Assembly: GCF_035653575.1 (NCBI RefSeq)
Contig: NZ_DASRBQ010000003.1
Span: forward strand, 1 to 64,000
Origin: Actinocrinis sp035653575
GTDB lineage: Bacteria > Actinomycetota > Actinomycetes > Streptomycetales > Catenulisporaceae
DNA: 64,000 nucleotides
Direction of reading: 5' to 3'
Part shown: in pieces, positions 24,988 through 33,984 of the stretch
Numbering within the stretch: the stretch's first letter is position 1
Layout: every line of letters begins with the position of its first letter
Translations under genes and position numbers: made by a program
Notes under the pieces: generated by a model
What the model was told of the DNA's origin: nothing
Database searches by the model: none
What the model saw: only the letters and a program-made list of their open reading frames with translations

Positions 24988-27900
24988 GTGAACCTCGTCC
25001 GTGGATATCCGCGTGCCGCTTTCATAGCCTTGATCGCGGCCGGGCTCATATCCGGCGCCGCGTATGTCGCCTTCCCGGCGCGCGGCGAGGAGGTCACCGT
25101 CTCGCAGGACACGCTGCGCACCGGCTGGGACAAGAGCGAGACGGCGCTGGACCCGGCCTCGGTCCAGTCCCCCGACTTCGGCCAGCAGTTCTCCACCACG
25201 CTGGACGGCCAGGTCTACGCCCAGCCCCTGATCGTCGGCAACACCTTGATAGCGGTGACCGAGAACGACAAGGTTTACGGTCTCGACAAGGCGACCGGCG
25301 CTATCCTGTGGAGCGACAATTTCGGCCCCGCCTGGCCCGCCTCCACCATCGGCTGTTCAGACCTGACGCCGAACCTCGGCATCACCTCGGCCCCGGTCTA
25401 CGACTCCTCGACCGGATACGTGTATTTGGTCACGAAGGTCAATGACGGTGCGGACGCGATGCATCCGCACTACTACATGCACGCGGTCAACGTCACCAGC
25501 GGCGCGGAGAAGGCCAACTTCCCGGTGGCCATCGGCGGCCATCCCTCGAACGACGCGGCGGCGACCTTCGATCCCGCCTACGAAGGCCAGCGTCCCGGTC
25601 TGCTGCTCCTCAACGGGGTCGTCTACGCGGCCTTCGGCTCGCACTGCGACTACGGACCCGACTATCGCGGATACGTCGCGGGAGTCTCCACAGCGGGCAA
25701 CCAGACCGCGCTCTGGTCTGACGAAACCGGCACCGGCAACAACGGCGCCGGTGTTTGGCAGGGCGGCGGCGGCTTGGTCTCGGACGGCGCCGGGCAGATC
25801 ATCCTCGCCACCGGCAACGGCGTCTCCCCGGCTCCAGGTCCCGGCAACGCGCCTCCCGGCAACCTGGCCGAGTCCGTGGTCCGGCTGCACGTGAACGCGG
25901 ACGGCTCGCTCTCGCCGGCCGACTTCTTCAGTCCGCACGACGCGACCAAGATGGACGCCAACGACACCGACTTCGGCTCGGGCGGCCCGATGGGCCTGCC
26001 GGACGGATACGGCACCGCGGCGCACCCGCACCTGCTCGTGCAGATGGGCAAGGACGGCCGACTGTTCCTGCTCGACCGGGACAACCTGGGCGGGCACGCT
26101 GCCTCCACCGGCACTGACGCCTCGCTCGGCATGGTCGGTCCCTACCAGGGGCAGTGGGGACACCCCGCGTTCTACGGCGGAGACGGCGGCTACGTGTACC
26201 TCGTCGGCAACGGCGGTCCGCTGCGCGCGTTCAAGGTAGGCGTGGACGGTTCTGGAAACCCGGCGCTCAGCCTCGTCGGCACCAGCGCGGGCACCTTCAA
26301 CTACACCTCCGGCTCGCCGGTGGTGACCTCGAACGGCACGACGGCGGGCACCGGCGTCGTCTGGGTCGTCTGGTCCTCCGGTCCGACCGGCACCAACGCC
26401 GAGCTTCGCGCGTACAGCGCCGAGCCGGACGGCAACGGCGTGCTGACCGAGCTGTGGTCCGCGCCGATCGGCACCGCGGTCAAGTTCACCACCCCGGCGA
26501 CCAGCGACGGCCGCGTCTACATCGGCACCCGCGACGGCAAGATCCTCGCCTTCGGCCGGCCGGCCAACTCCGCGCTGACCGGTTCGCCGGTCTCCTTCGG
26601 CAATGTCGCCGTCGGCACTACCGGCAGCGCGACGCTGACCGTCACGGCCACCAAGGCGCTGAACGTCACCGGGGTTTCAGCCACCTCGCCGTTCTCGGCC
26701 ACCGCGCCGCCCCTGCCGCACGCGATGAACTCCGGGGACACCCTCTCGATCCCGATGACCTTCGTCCCCGGCGGCACCGGCACGATCAGCGGAACCGTCA
26801 CCGTGAGCACCGACTCGGGACCGGTCTCGTTCACCGTCGACGGCTACGGAACCAAGCCCGGTCTCGGCGCCAATCCGCCCAACGCGGTCTTCCTGGATCA
26901 GCCGGTCGGCCTGAGCGCGACGAAGAACATCCAGGTCACCAACACGGGTACGAGTACTGAGACGATCAGCGCGGCGACCTCGCCGAGCGCGCCGTTCACC
27001 GTCACCGGCCTGCCCGCCGCCGGCGCGACCGTTGCGCCGGGCGGTTCGTTCATCGCCTCGGTGACTTACTCGCCGACCGCGTCGACGGGTACCGGAGCGA
27101 ATACGGACTCGTTCACCGTGACCTCCACCTCGGCCGACGATCCCAGCACCACGCACTCGGTGACGATCTCGCTGAGCGGCAACGCGGTGGACGCGGTCAA
27201 GAACCTGAACATCTCGCCGTGGCCGCTGGACTTCGGCGCGGTCCCGATCGGCGGCACCGCGACCAAGACCTTCAGCATCACCAACACCGGAAACGTGCCG
27301 GTGACGATCACCAAGGCCAAGGCGCCGGACTCGGACTTCAGCTCCGCCTCGCCGCTGCCCGAAGGCCAGGTCATCGGCCCGGACCAGACCTACGTCCAGC
27401 AGGTCACCTTCACCCCGACCTCGGTCGGGTCCGAGACCGCGCAGTACGAGATGACCAGCGATGACGGCCAGGGCGCCCGCTACCTGCCGATCACCGGCAC
27501 GGCGACCGGCACCCTGCCGCAGGTTCCGACCGGCTGGCAGCTGAACGGTACGGCCACGACTACCGCCGCCGGCACGATCCAGCTGACCCCGGCGACGACG
27601 CCCGAGGTCGCCGGCTCCGCCTTCGGCACTGCGGCGGTCTCGACGAACAACCTCGCGGCCTCCTTCACGGCGCAGCTGAACGGCGGGTCCGGCGCCGACG
27701 GGCTGACCTTCTCGCTGATCGATGCGACCAAGAACCAGCCGACCGCCCTGGGCAGTCCGGGCGGCGGACTCGGTCTCGACGGGCTGAGCGGCATCGGCGT
27801 GGCCCTCGACACGTTCTGGAACGCGCAGGCCAACTCGGGCAACTACGTCGCGATCGCGACCGGCGCGGACAACGGTACGGGCGCGACCACCTACCTCGCG

Positions 27901-28482
27901 ACCGCCCCGATTCCGGCGCCCTTGCGCACCGGGACGCACGCGGTGACCGTGACCGTCATCGCCGGTGTCATCACCGTGTACGTCGATGCCGCACAGGTGC
28001 TGACGTACACACCGGCAGCCGGCCTGATTCCGGCGAGCGCGTACGCGGGATTCACCGCGGGCAACGGAGGACAGACCGACCTGCACGCGGTGAGCAACAT
28101 CGTCATCGCCACCTCTCCGGCCACGGCGACGGTCACCGCGCCTGCGGCCACCCCGGCCTCGGTGTCGTTCGCGGGCCAGCCGGTGGGCTTCCACTCACAG
28201 ACCACGGTGACGCTCAAGAACACCGGCGCGGTGCCGGTAGTGGTCACCGGAGTCACCACCACCGGGCTGACGGGCGAGCTCGGAGTCTCCGCGCTGCCCG
28301 CAGTGGGCACGGTGATCGCGGCCGGCGGCTCCATCACCGTCAACCTCACCTTCGTGCCGACCGTGGCCAGCAAGGCGCACGGCTCGCTCTCGGTGGCCAC
28401 GACCGGCGGGACGATCACCGTTCCGGTCACCGCCGTCACCTGGCCGCCGCCCGGCGTCACGATCGCCGTGAAAGCCCACTGA
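24988..28482 (+). CDS. Large secreted beta-propeller/hydin-repeat/lectin-like protein
   Basis: Exported protein of 1164 residues with a likely extracellular binding role. The GTG at 24988 has AGGGGG upstream; the longer frame from 24934 is less likely. Residues 1-35 form a signal peptide. Residues about 40-530 resemble a PQQ/quinoprotein beta-propeller (YGLDKATGAILW, LFLLDRDNLGG). Then come ASPM/SPD-2/hydin-like 'choice-of-anchor D' immunoglobulin-like domains at about 530-630, 631-735 and 739-845 (FGNVAVGTTGSATLTV, FGAVPIGGTATKTFSITNTG). An L-type lectin-like domain follows at about 846-1041 (ADGLTFSLIDATKN, GLGLDGLSGIGVALDTFWNA), then a fourth hydin-like domain (1051-1164). No dehydrogenase catalytic residues can be claimed. 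It lies between the sortase and the cellulase locus and ends in a strong hairpin. Confidence 0.8.
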   Translation: MNLVRGYPRAAFIALIAAGLISGAAYVAFPARGEEVTVSQDTLRTGWDKSETALDPASVQSPDFGQQFSTTLDGQVYAQPLIVGNTLIAVTENDKVYGLDKATGAILWSDNFGPAWPASTIGCSDLTPNLGITSAPVYDSSTGYVYLVTKVNDGADAMHPHYYMHAVNVTSGAEKANFPVAIGGHPSNDAAATFDPAYEGQRPGLLLLNGVVYAAFGSHCDYGPDYRGYVAGVSTAGNQTALWSDETGTGNNGAGVWQGGGGLVSDGAGQIILATGNGVSPAPGPGNAPPGNLAESVVRLHVNADGSLSPADFFSPHDATKMDANDTDFGSGGPMGLPDGYGTAAHPHLLVQMGKDGRLFLLDRDNLGGHAASTGTDASLGMVGPYQGQWGHPAFYGGDGGYVYLVGNGGPLRAFKVGVDGSGNPALSLVGTSAGTFNYTSGSPVVTSNGTTAGTGVVWVVWSSGPTGTNAELRAYSAEPDGNGVLTELWSAPIGTAVKFTTPATSDGRVYIGTRDGKILAFGRPANSALTGSPVSFGNVAVGTTGSATLTVTATKALNVTGVSATSPFSATAPPLPHAMNSGDTLSIPMTFVPGGTGTISGTVTVSTDSGPVSFTVDGYGTKPGLGANPPNAVFLDQPVGLSATKNIQVTNTGTSTETISAATSPSAPFTVTGLPAAGATVAPGGSFIASVTYSPTASTGTGANTDSFTVTSTSADDPSTTHSVTISLSGNAVDAVKNLNISPWPLDFGAVPIGGTATKTFSITNTGNVPVTITKAKAPDSDFSSASPLPEGQVIGPDQTYVQQVTFTPTSVGSETAQYEMTSDDGQGARYLPITGTATGTLPQVPTGWQLNGTATTTAAGTIQLTPATTPEVAGSAFGTAAVSTNNLAASFTAQLNGGSGADGLTFSLIDATKNQPTALGSPGGGLGLDGLSGIGVALDTFWNAQANSGNYVAIATGADNGTGATTYLATAPIPAPLRTGTHAVTVTVIAGVITVYVDAAQVLTYTPAAGLIPASAYAGFTAGNGGQTDLHAVSNIVIATSPATATVTAPAATPASVSFAGQPVGFHSQTTVTLKNTGAVPVVVTGVTTTGLTGELGVSALPAVGTVIAAGGSITVNLTFVPTVASKAHGSLSVATTGGTITVPVTAVTWPPPGVTIAVKAH

Positions 28483-28517
28483 AACCGCCCGCCGATCAAG
28501 GGGCTGAGGCCGCATCC

Positions 28518-28564
28518 CGGCCCGCGCCTGCTCTGCCTTCATGAAGGAGAGCCGGCGCGGGCCG
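28518..28564 (+). terminator. Hairpin terminator after the lectin-like gene
   Basis: CGGCCCGCGCC and GGCGCGGGCCG pair perfectly (11 bp). Inside, GCTCT/AGAGC and CCTTCATGAAGG extend the stem almost fully. It lies 36 bp after the stop. Confidence 0.8.
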
Positions 28565-28611
28565 AGTCGTCCCCGGTGTCGCGACTGCACCAGATGCAAC
28601 TTTCAGCCTTG

Positions 28612-28641
28612 CTTGACCGGTTAAGTAGGCGGTCCTACCGT
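28612..28641 (+). promoter_or_regulatory. Promoter and LacI-type operator of the GH5-CBM2 gene
   Basis: CTTGACCGGTTAAG (28612-28625) is a 14-bp near-palindrome matching the operator proposed for the locus LacI protein. It overlaps a candidate -35 box TTGACC (28613-28618), with TACCGT (28636-28641) as -10 at 17-bp spacing. Binding would block RNA polymerase. The gene starts 60 bp downstream. Confidence 0.7.
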
Positions 28642-28701
28642 GCTAGGGCACTAGGGCGCGGCAATGTCGCCGTGCGCTTCTTTGCCCACGGAGGTCTCTG
28701 C

Positions 28702-30270
28702 ATGGATACGCTCCACAACCGCTCGCCACGGCTGCGCGCCGCACTCGCCAGCATGGGCGTCGCCGCGCTGGCCGCGAGTGCCGGAATCGTCGCGCTCACC
28801 ACGGGTCAGGCCGCTGCCGCCACTCCCGCGTGCGCTGTCACCTACACCGTCAGCAGCCAGTGGCCCGGCGGCTTCGGCGCGAGTATCACCATCGTCAACA
28901 ACGCGGCCGCGATCAACGGCTGGACCTTCGGCTTCTCCTTCGGCGCCGGGCAGACCGTCACCCAGGGCTGGAACGGCACCTGGTCGCAGAGTGGCGCGAA
29001 CGTCACCGTCAGCAGCCTGAGCTGGAACGCCTCGGTCGCGACGGGCGGCTCGATCCAGCTGGGCTTCAACGGCTCGTGGACCGGCAGCAACCCGGTGCCG
29101 AGCACGTTCACGCTCAACGGCACGACCTGCAACGGCGCCTCCGCGAGCGGCAGCCCGACACCCTCGGCCAGCCCGTCGAAGTCCGCTTCGCCGAGCGCCT
29201 CGCCGTCCTCTTCGCCCTCGGCCTCGCCCTCCGGATCGAGCGGTGGCGGCGGCCCGGCCCCGCAGCTGCACGTCTCCGGCAACAAGATCGTCACCTCGAC
29301 CGGCGCCGCCTGGACCCCGCACGGCGTGGACCGCTCCGGCGGCGAGTACGAGTGCGTGCAGGGTTACGGCATCTGGGACGGCCCCGCGGACCAGGCCTCA
29401 ATCACGGCCATGAAGACCTGGAACGTGAACGCGGTGCGCATCCCGCTCAACGAGGCCTGCTGGAACGGCGAGTCGTACGTCAACTCGGCGTATGCGGGCT
29501 CGAACTACATCAACGCGGTCAAGGCCTTCGTCAACCTGCTGAACTCGAACGGCCTGGTGGCGATCCTGGACCTGCACTGGACCGACGGCACATACACCGG
29601 CAACTCCTCCGGCTGTTCCGCGGCCACGGCCACCTGCCAGAAGCCGATGCCGGACGCGGCGCAGGCCATCCCGTTCTGGACCTCGGTCGCCAACACCTTC
29701 AAGGGCAACAACGCGGTCATCTTCGACCTGTTCAACGAGCCCTACGCGTCCCGTGCCACCGGTGACAGCACCTCCGGCTGGACCTGCTGGAAGAACGGCG
29801 GCACCTGCAACGGGATCGGCTACCAGGTCGCCGGCATGCAGGGCATGGTCAACGCGGTGCGCAGCACCGGAGCGAGCAACGTGCTGATGCTCGGCGGCGA
29901 GGAGTACTCCAACGACCTGACCGGCTGGCTGGCCAACGAGCCCACCGACCCGGACAACAACCTGGTCGCCTCGTTCCACGACTACAACTTCAACACCTGC
30001 GCCCCACAGTCCTGCTGGACCAGCCAGGTCGCCCCGGTCATCGCCAAGGTGCCGGTCATCGCGGGCGAGATCGGCGAGAACGACTGCTCCGGCAGCTTCA
30101 TCGACCCGCTGATGTCCTGGCTGGACTCCGAGCACACCGGCTACCTCGCCTGGACCTGGGACAACTGGTCCGGCGGCTGCTCCAGCGGCCCGACCCTGAT
30201 CACCGACTACACCGGAACGCCGACCAACTTCGGCGCGGCGTACAAGGCGCACATCACCACGCTGCCGTAA
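28702..30270 (+). CDS. Secreted GH5 glycoside hydrolase with CBM2 (endoglucanase/mannanase type)
   Basis: Extracellular polysaccharide endo-hydrolase. From the ATG at 28702 (GGAGG upstream) the 522-residue protein has a signal peptide (1-40), a CBM2 at about 44-143 (Cys44/Cys143, conserved Trp residues in SSQWPGG and NGWTFGF), a Ser/Pro linker (150-185), and a GH5 domain. Glu346 in FNEP is the likely acid/base and Glu456 in IAGEIGEN the likely nucleophile. CBM2 binds crystalline cellulose. Cellulose or beta-mannan is the probable substrate; the sequence alone does not decide. Its promoter carries the same operator as the LacI-controlled ABC importer, which ties it to uptake of the released oligosaccharides. 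It is convergent with the next gene across a long terminator. Confidence 0.9.
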   Translation: MDTLHNRSPRLRAALASMGVAALAASAGIVALTTGQAAAATPACAVTYTVSSQWPGGFGASITIVNNAAAINGWTFGFSFGAGQTVTQGWNGTWSQSGANVTVSSLSWNASVATGGSIQLGFNGSWTGSNPVPSTFTLNGTTCNGASASGSPTPSASPSKSASPSASPSSSPSASPSGSSGGGGPAPQLHVSGNKIVTSTGAAWTPHGVDRSGGEYECVQGYGIWDGPADQASITAMKTWNVNAVRIPLNEACWNGESYVNSAYAGSNYINAVKAFVNLLNSNGLVAILDLHWTDGTYTGNSSGCSAATATCQKPMPDAAQAIPFWTSVANTFKGNNAVIFDLFNEPYASRATGDSTSGWTCWKNGGTCNGIGYQVAGMQGMVNAVRSTGASNVLMLGGEEYSNDLTGWLANEPTDPDNNLVASFHDYNFNTCAPQSCWTSQVAPVIAKVPVIAGEIGENDCSGSFIDPLMSWLDSEHTGYLAWTWDNWSGGCSSGPTLITDYTGTPTNFGAAYKAHITTLP

Positions 30271-30297
30271 ACAGCCGAGGCCGAAGAGCCATGAGAT

Positions 30298-30338
30298 GCC
30301 GCGCCGCGGTCCCTCCGCACTAGGGACCGCGGCGCGGC
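30298..30338. terminator. Bidirectional terminator
   Basis: GCCGCGCCGCGGTCCCT and AGGGACCGCGGCGCGGC form a perfect 17-bp stem with a 7-nt loop, between the convergent GH5-CBM2 and GH-A genes. Confidence 0.9.
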
Positions 30339-30398
30339 TCGTCTGTATCAGTGATCGACTGCCAAAGTCAATCAATCCATTGCTTTAGGTGATGCGCA

Positions 30399-32327
30399 TC
30401 AGCCTTCGAGCTTGACGACCCGCACTCCGAACGGCGGAAGCGTCACCGCGTCCTCAGCCAGCCGGCCACCGTTTCGTAGCGTGGGTTTCACGGTCAGCTC
30501 CTCGGCGGCCTGGCTCACGAACCAGACCCACCGGGTACCGTCCTCGTGTTCGAGCACGTCCACGGCGACCCGCGGCTCGTCTACCGTGACCGCCCGCGCG
30601 ACGCCGGCGAAGTCCGCCAGCGCGTCGTACAGGTCCCGGGTCGGATCCGGATTGACCCGCGGCAGGTAAGCCGCCATGTGCTCGATCGGATAGGTGCAGA
30701 ACACCATTGACCCTGATCCGACCCGCCGTACCAGCAGCGCCGGGCGGCCCTTTCCGTCCACGGCGACGACCTCGGCGTCGGTGGGCTCCACCGGCAGCAT
30801 CGCGCGGCTGTGCTCGTTGCCGCCGGTGCGGAAGCGCAACCGGCTGCCCTCGGCCAGGGCGCCGAACGGCCGGACGAACTCGAATTCGAACTCGTCCTCC
30901 TCCACCGTGTCTACGAGTCCATAGACGAGTTGGTGTTCGAACCCGAACAGGGTGTTCATCGCGGCGTGCCAGGGACCGCGCTGGTTGCCGTGCGCGCCCG
31001 CGAAGTAGGACACGTACACCGTCGCGCCATCCGCCGCCAGATCGGCCAGCGCGTACCAGGTGGGGGAGAGCAGCTGCTTGGTCGAGGGCACGAGGTACAA
31101 CTTCGCGTCGGTGCCGATTCCGTCGCTCTCCCGCGCGATCGCCACCGGCAGGTCCGCAAGCCGCGTGGCGACATAGGCCTGCCCCAGCGTGTGGCACAGC
31201 TCCGGTCCGTCCGTGCTCGGCTCGGTGAACGGATACTCGGTGTCAAGGAACGAACTGACCACGAGGGCGGCCTCGGCCGGAGTGCGGCGCAGTCGCGGGA
31301 AGTCGACCTCGGCCAGCACCTCGGCGAAGGCGCGCAACTCGGCCAGCTGCGGCTTCGGCGTGCCCTGCGCGTCGGTCAACCCGAAGTGCAGCTCGAACGG
31401 ATGGTGTCGATAAGGGTCCTGATGTTCGAGGCCGTCGAAGTCGGTGTTGTTCCAGGCGCCCCAGCCGGTGGCCCCGGCCAGCAGCGAGTTGTGCAGCGCC
31501 TGCCGGTAGAAGTGCGCGCCGTAGGCGTCGGAGGTGAAGTCCGAGGTGAGGCCGAACTCCTCCAGGATCACCGGCAGCCCGAACGAGCCAGCCAGCTCGC
31601 AGATCCAGGCGGCCGTGTAGTGCTGGCGCACCACGTCGTTGCCCATGGGATAGCTGTGCGGGCCGAGAAAGTCGCAGAGGCGCGCGGCGTCACGCAGCCG
31701 GAAGCCGTTGTCCCGTCCGGTGATCTCCAGTCCCCACGCCCCGTCGCCCAGCGAGATCGGCTGGGTTCCGCCGTTCGCGCGCACCGCGTCGATGATCAGC
31801 TGGGCCCAGGAGGCGACCTGCTCGCGCGGGGAGTTCTCGCCGCCGTAGATCGGCATCTCGTTGCTCACCAGCCAGCCGGCCACCGCCGGGTGCGAGGCGT
31901 AGCGGCGGGCCATCTCCCCGCCGAACCAGGCCTGCTGGGCAACCATCCACACGTCGGCGTACAGGTCGCGGCCGCCGCGCCAGGCCGGGTCCCAGTTCTC
32001 TCCGGACATGTGCCCGACGATCAGCGTCGGGATCGTGTACATGCCCAGCTCGGTGTGCAAGTCGAGAAACTGCGCGTAGCTGGCGCAGCACTGCTCGTCG
32101 ACCCGGTTCGGCTCCGGCATGAAGTCCGGCCAGTAGAAGAACGAGCGGGTGAAAGTCAGCCCGTGTTCGCGCAGCACCGCGAGTTCCGCCCTGACCGTGT
32201 CCGCGTCGAACTGACGCCACATCAGCGGGCCGCCGCGGCGGGACCAGAAGTTCGCGCCGATCCACGGCGCGGGACTGGAACCGGGCTCGCCGGGCAGCCG
32301 GAGTGAGGGACGGTGCATGCGGGTCAC
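30399..32327 (-). CDS. Clan GH-A (GH5-like) intracellular glycosidase, possible beta-mannosidase
   Basis: Cytoplasmic glycosidase of 642 residues without a signal peptide. The TIM-barrel part (about 20-340) has acid/base Glu157 in SNEMP and nucleophile Glu257 in ILEEFG; a GH5-like, exo-acting fold is likely. The second half (about 345-642) contains a beta-galactosidase-like trimerisation/accessory part (VPSTKQLLSPTWYALADLAA, ATVYVSYFAGAHG). The overall layout resembles GH5_18 beta-mannosidases, but GH5 versus GH2/GH42-like membership needs a profile search. A GTG at 32327 or ATG at 32318 may be the start. It is divergent from the LacI gene, and the shared gap holds operator 2, so it would trim oligosaccharides brought in by the nearby importer. 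Confidence 0.78.
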   Translation of the reverse strand: MTRMHRPSLRLPGEPGSSPAPWIGANFWSRRGGPLMWRQFDADTVRAELAVLREHGLTFTRSFFYWPDFMPEPNRVDEQCCASYAQFLDLHTELGMYTIPTLIVGHMSGENWDPAWRGGRDLYADVWMVAQQAWFGGEMARRYASHPAVAGWLVSNEMPIYGGENSPREQVASWAQLIIDAVRANGGTQPISLGDGAWGLEITGRDNGFRLRDAARLCDFLGPHSYPMGNDVVRQHYTAAWICELAGSFGLPVILEEFGLTSDFTSDAYGAHFYRQALHNSLLAGATGWGAWNNTDFDGLEHQDPYRHHPFELHFGLTDAQGTPKPQLAELRAFAEVLAEVDFPRLRRTPAEAALVVSSFLDTEYPFTEPSTDGPELCHTLGQAYVATRLADLPVAIARESDGIGTDAKLYLVPSTKQLLSPTWYALADLAADGATVYVSYFAGAHGNQRGPWHAAMNTLFGFEHQLVYGLVDTVEEDEFEFEFVRPFGALAEGSRLRFRTGGNEHSRAMLPVEPTDAEVVAVDGKGRPALLVRRVGSGSMVFCTYPIEHMAAYLPRVNPDPTRDLYDALADFAGVARAVTVDEPRVAVDVLEHEDGTRWVWFVSQAAEELTVKPTLRNGGRLAEDAVTLPPFGVRVVKLEG

Positions 32328-32396
32328 GACCTTTCACGGGCGGGACTTGAGGCGCGTTCGGAGCGTCGGCACCCCTGGACGGGAGGTGGGTGGGCG

Positions 32397-32410
32397 CTAT
32401 ACCGGTTTAG
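32397..32410. promoter_or_regulatory. LacI-type operator, copy 2
   Basis: CTATACCGGTTTAG matches the CTnrACCGGTTnAG pattern of copies 1 and 3. It lies 70 bp before the GH-A gene on the minus strand and 205 bp before lacI on the plus strand, so it can control the glycosidase and perhaps the repressor. Confidence 0.7.
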
Positions 32411-32614
32411 TGGACCGTAAATCGGCCCTGCGCGCAAGAGCCTTCCCAGGGCCGGGCAGGTCGCGGGATCCGGTCGGTCCTCAAGCGCGCTTGTGAACTT
32501 CCCGCCGCTCGGCGCGCCCACTCGCCACAGCGGACGCTGCGGTCTGAGCCGCCGCCGCGCCGTAGACTGCCCACGGACGGTGGGGTCGCTGCTCGGTTTG
32601 GGAGGTTGCTCGCG

Positions 32615-33637
32615 GTGAAACGGCCTACGATCGCGGACATCGCCCAGCGGGCCGGGGTCACCAAGGCTGCGGTGTCCTTCGCGCTGAACAACCAGCCGGG
32701 CGTCTCGCCGACCACCCGGCAGCGGATTCTGGAGATCGCCCGGGAGATCGGCTGGCAGCCCAACAGCGCGGCGCGCGCCTTGTCCGACGGCAGGGCCGGG
32801 GCCTTCGGCCTGGTCATCGACCGCCCGGCCGGGATCCTCGGCGCGGAGCCGTTCTTCATGCAGCTGATCGCGGGCATCCAGGGTGCGCTCGCCGAGGGGC
32901 ACACCGCGCTGCTGTTCACCGTGGCCGAGGACCGCCAGGCGGAGATGGAGCTCTACCGCACCTGGTGGGCGCAGCGCCGGGTGGACGGGGTCTTCATGGT
33001 GGACCTGCGCATCGACGACCCGCGCATCGCGGTGCTGCGGGAACTGGCGCTGCCCACGGTCGTGGTCGGGGCGCCGGAGGGTTCGGGCGGGCTCTCGGCG
33101 GTCTGGACGGACGACGAGACGGCGGCCCGGCTGGCCGTGGAGCACTTGGCCAAGCTTGGCCACCGGCGGATCGCCCGGGTGACCGGTATGACAGACCTCT
33201 GGCACACGCGGATCCGCACCGACGCCTTCATGCAGGCGGCGAACGAGGCGGGTATCGAAGCGCACTGCGTCACGGCGGACTACACGGCTGAGGGCGGCGC
33301 CGACGCGACGACCGCGCTGCTGGCCGAACCTGAGCCGCCGACCGCGATCGTCTACGACAATGACCTGATGGCGGTCTCCGGACTCGGCGCGGCGCAGCGA
33401 GCCGGTGTGGACGTGCCCGGTGAGCTGTCCGTGGTCTCCTGGGATGACTCGGTGCTCTGCCAGCTCGTGCATCCAGCGCTCACCGCCCTGCGCAGAGACG
33501 TGGTCGCTTACGGCGCGCACGCCGCGCAGCGGTTGCTGGAACTGGCGGCCGGCGGGGCGCCCGGCTCGCGCGGCGAGGCACCGGCCGTGCTGACGCCGCG
33601 GGCGTCGACCGCGCCGCCGCCTGCGCGTCGCAGGTGA
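32615..33637 (+). CDS. LacI/GalR-family sugar-responsive repressor
   Basis: Dimeric repressor of 340 residues. Residues 4-24 (PTIADIAQRAGVTKAAVSFA) are the LacI helix-turn-helix, with hinge-helix sequence SPTTRQRILEIAREIGWQPNSAARALS. The remainder is a periplasmic-binding-like effector domain (GAFGLVIDRP, VSGLGAAQRAGVDVPGELSVVSWDDS). A GTG at 32615 has GGGAGG 8 nt upstream and gives the canonical N-terminus; a TTG at 32606 is less likely. It sits between the GH-A gene and the ABC importer, so it is the natural reader of the three ACCGGT palindromes. The effector is probably an oligosaccharide from the pathway. Confidence 0.92.
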   Translation: MKRPTIADIAQRAGVTKAAVSFALNNQPGVSPTTRQRILEIAREIGWQPNSAARALSDGRAGAFGLVIDRPAGILGAEPFFMQLIAGIQGALAEGHTALLFTVAEDRQAEMELYRTWWAQRRVDGVFMVDLRIDDPRIAVLRELALPTVVVGAPEGSGGLSAVWTDDETAARLAVEHLAKLGHRRIARVTGMTDLWHTRIRTDAFMQAANEAGIEAHCVTADYTAEGGADATTALLAEPEPPTAIVYDNDLMAVSGLGAAQRAGVDVPGELSVVSWDDSVLCQLVHPALTALRRDVVAYGAHAAQRLLELAAGGAPGSRGEAPAVLTPRASTAPPPARRR

Positions 33638-33984
33638 GTTGCGTTCTGGTGTTTCGTCTGTCGAAGCGCCAGCGCTGCCACTAGCACCGCCACCGCCACC
33701 GCCACTAGCCCTGGCACCGAACCGGGTCATAAGTCCGATTCTGTCCTTATGTTCGGTTCCCCGCGCATGATCGTCGAATGTTTCCTTCGGCCGAGCGCAC
33801 CCGCACCGACCCCCGCCGCACCCACCTGCCCGGTTCCAACTCCGGTCCGCCGCACTCTTGACGCTTAACCGGTTCAGTGCCAGCATCCGTGAACACTCGG
33901 CAATGCTGCGAACCGGTGGCAGCAGTACCCGCCTGGGTTGTGAATCCGCACCTAAATCCTGGCGTAGCGAAGTGAGGCTCAACG
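33638..33984. other. Intergenic region before the ABC importer operon
   Basis: About 350 bp. It holds a short ACCGCC repeat near 33692-33710 (GCACCGCCACCGCCACCGCC) and an AT-richer stretch at 33725-33770, then the importer promoter with operator 3 (33858-33877). No open frame with protein character was seen. Confidence 0.6.
33858..33877 (+). promoter_or_regulatory. Importer promoter with LacI-type operator, copy 3
   Basis: TTGACG (33858-33863) is followed immediately by CTTAACCGGTTCAG (33864-33877). Operator 3 thus lies in the spacer before a weak -10 (CAGCAT at 17 bp), where a bound repressor would exclude polymerase. The substrate-binding protein starts 107 bp downstream. Confidence 0.75.

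Noticed and set aside
30810..32306. A 498-codon plus-strand open frame opposite the GH-A gene.
   Set aside because: Shadow frame with no start context; the minus-strand protein has catalytic residues and good structure.
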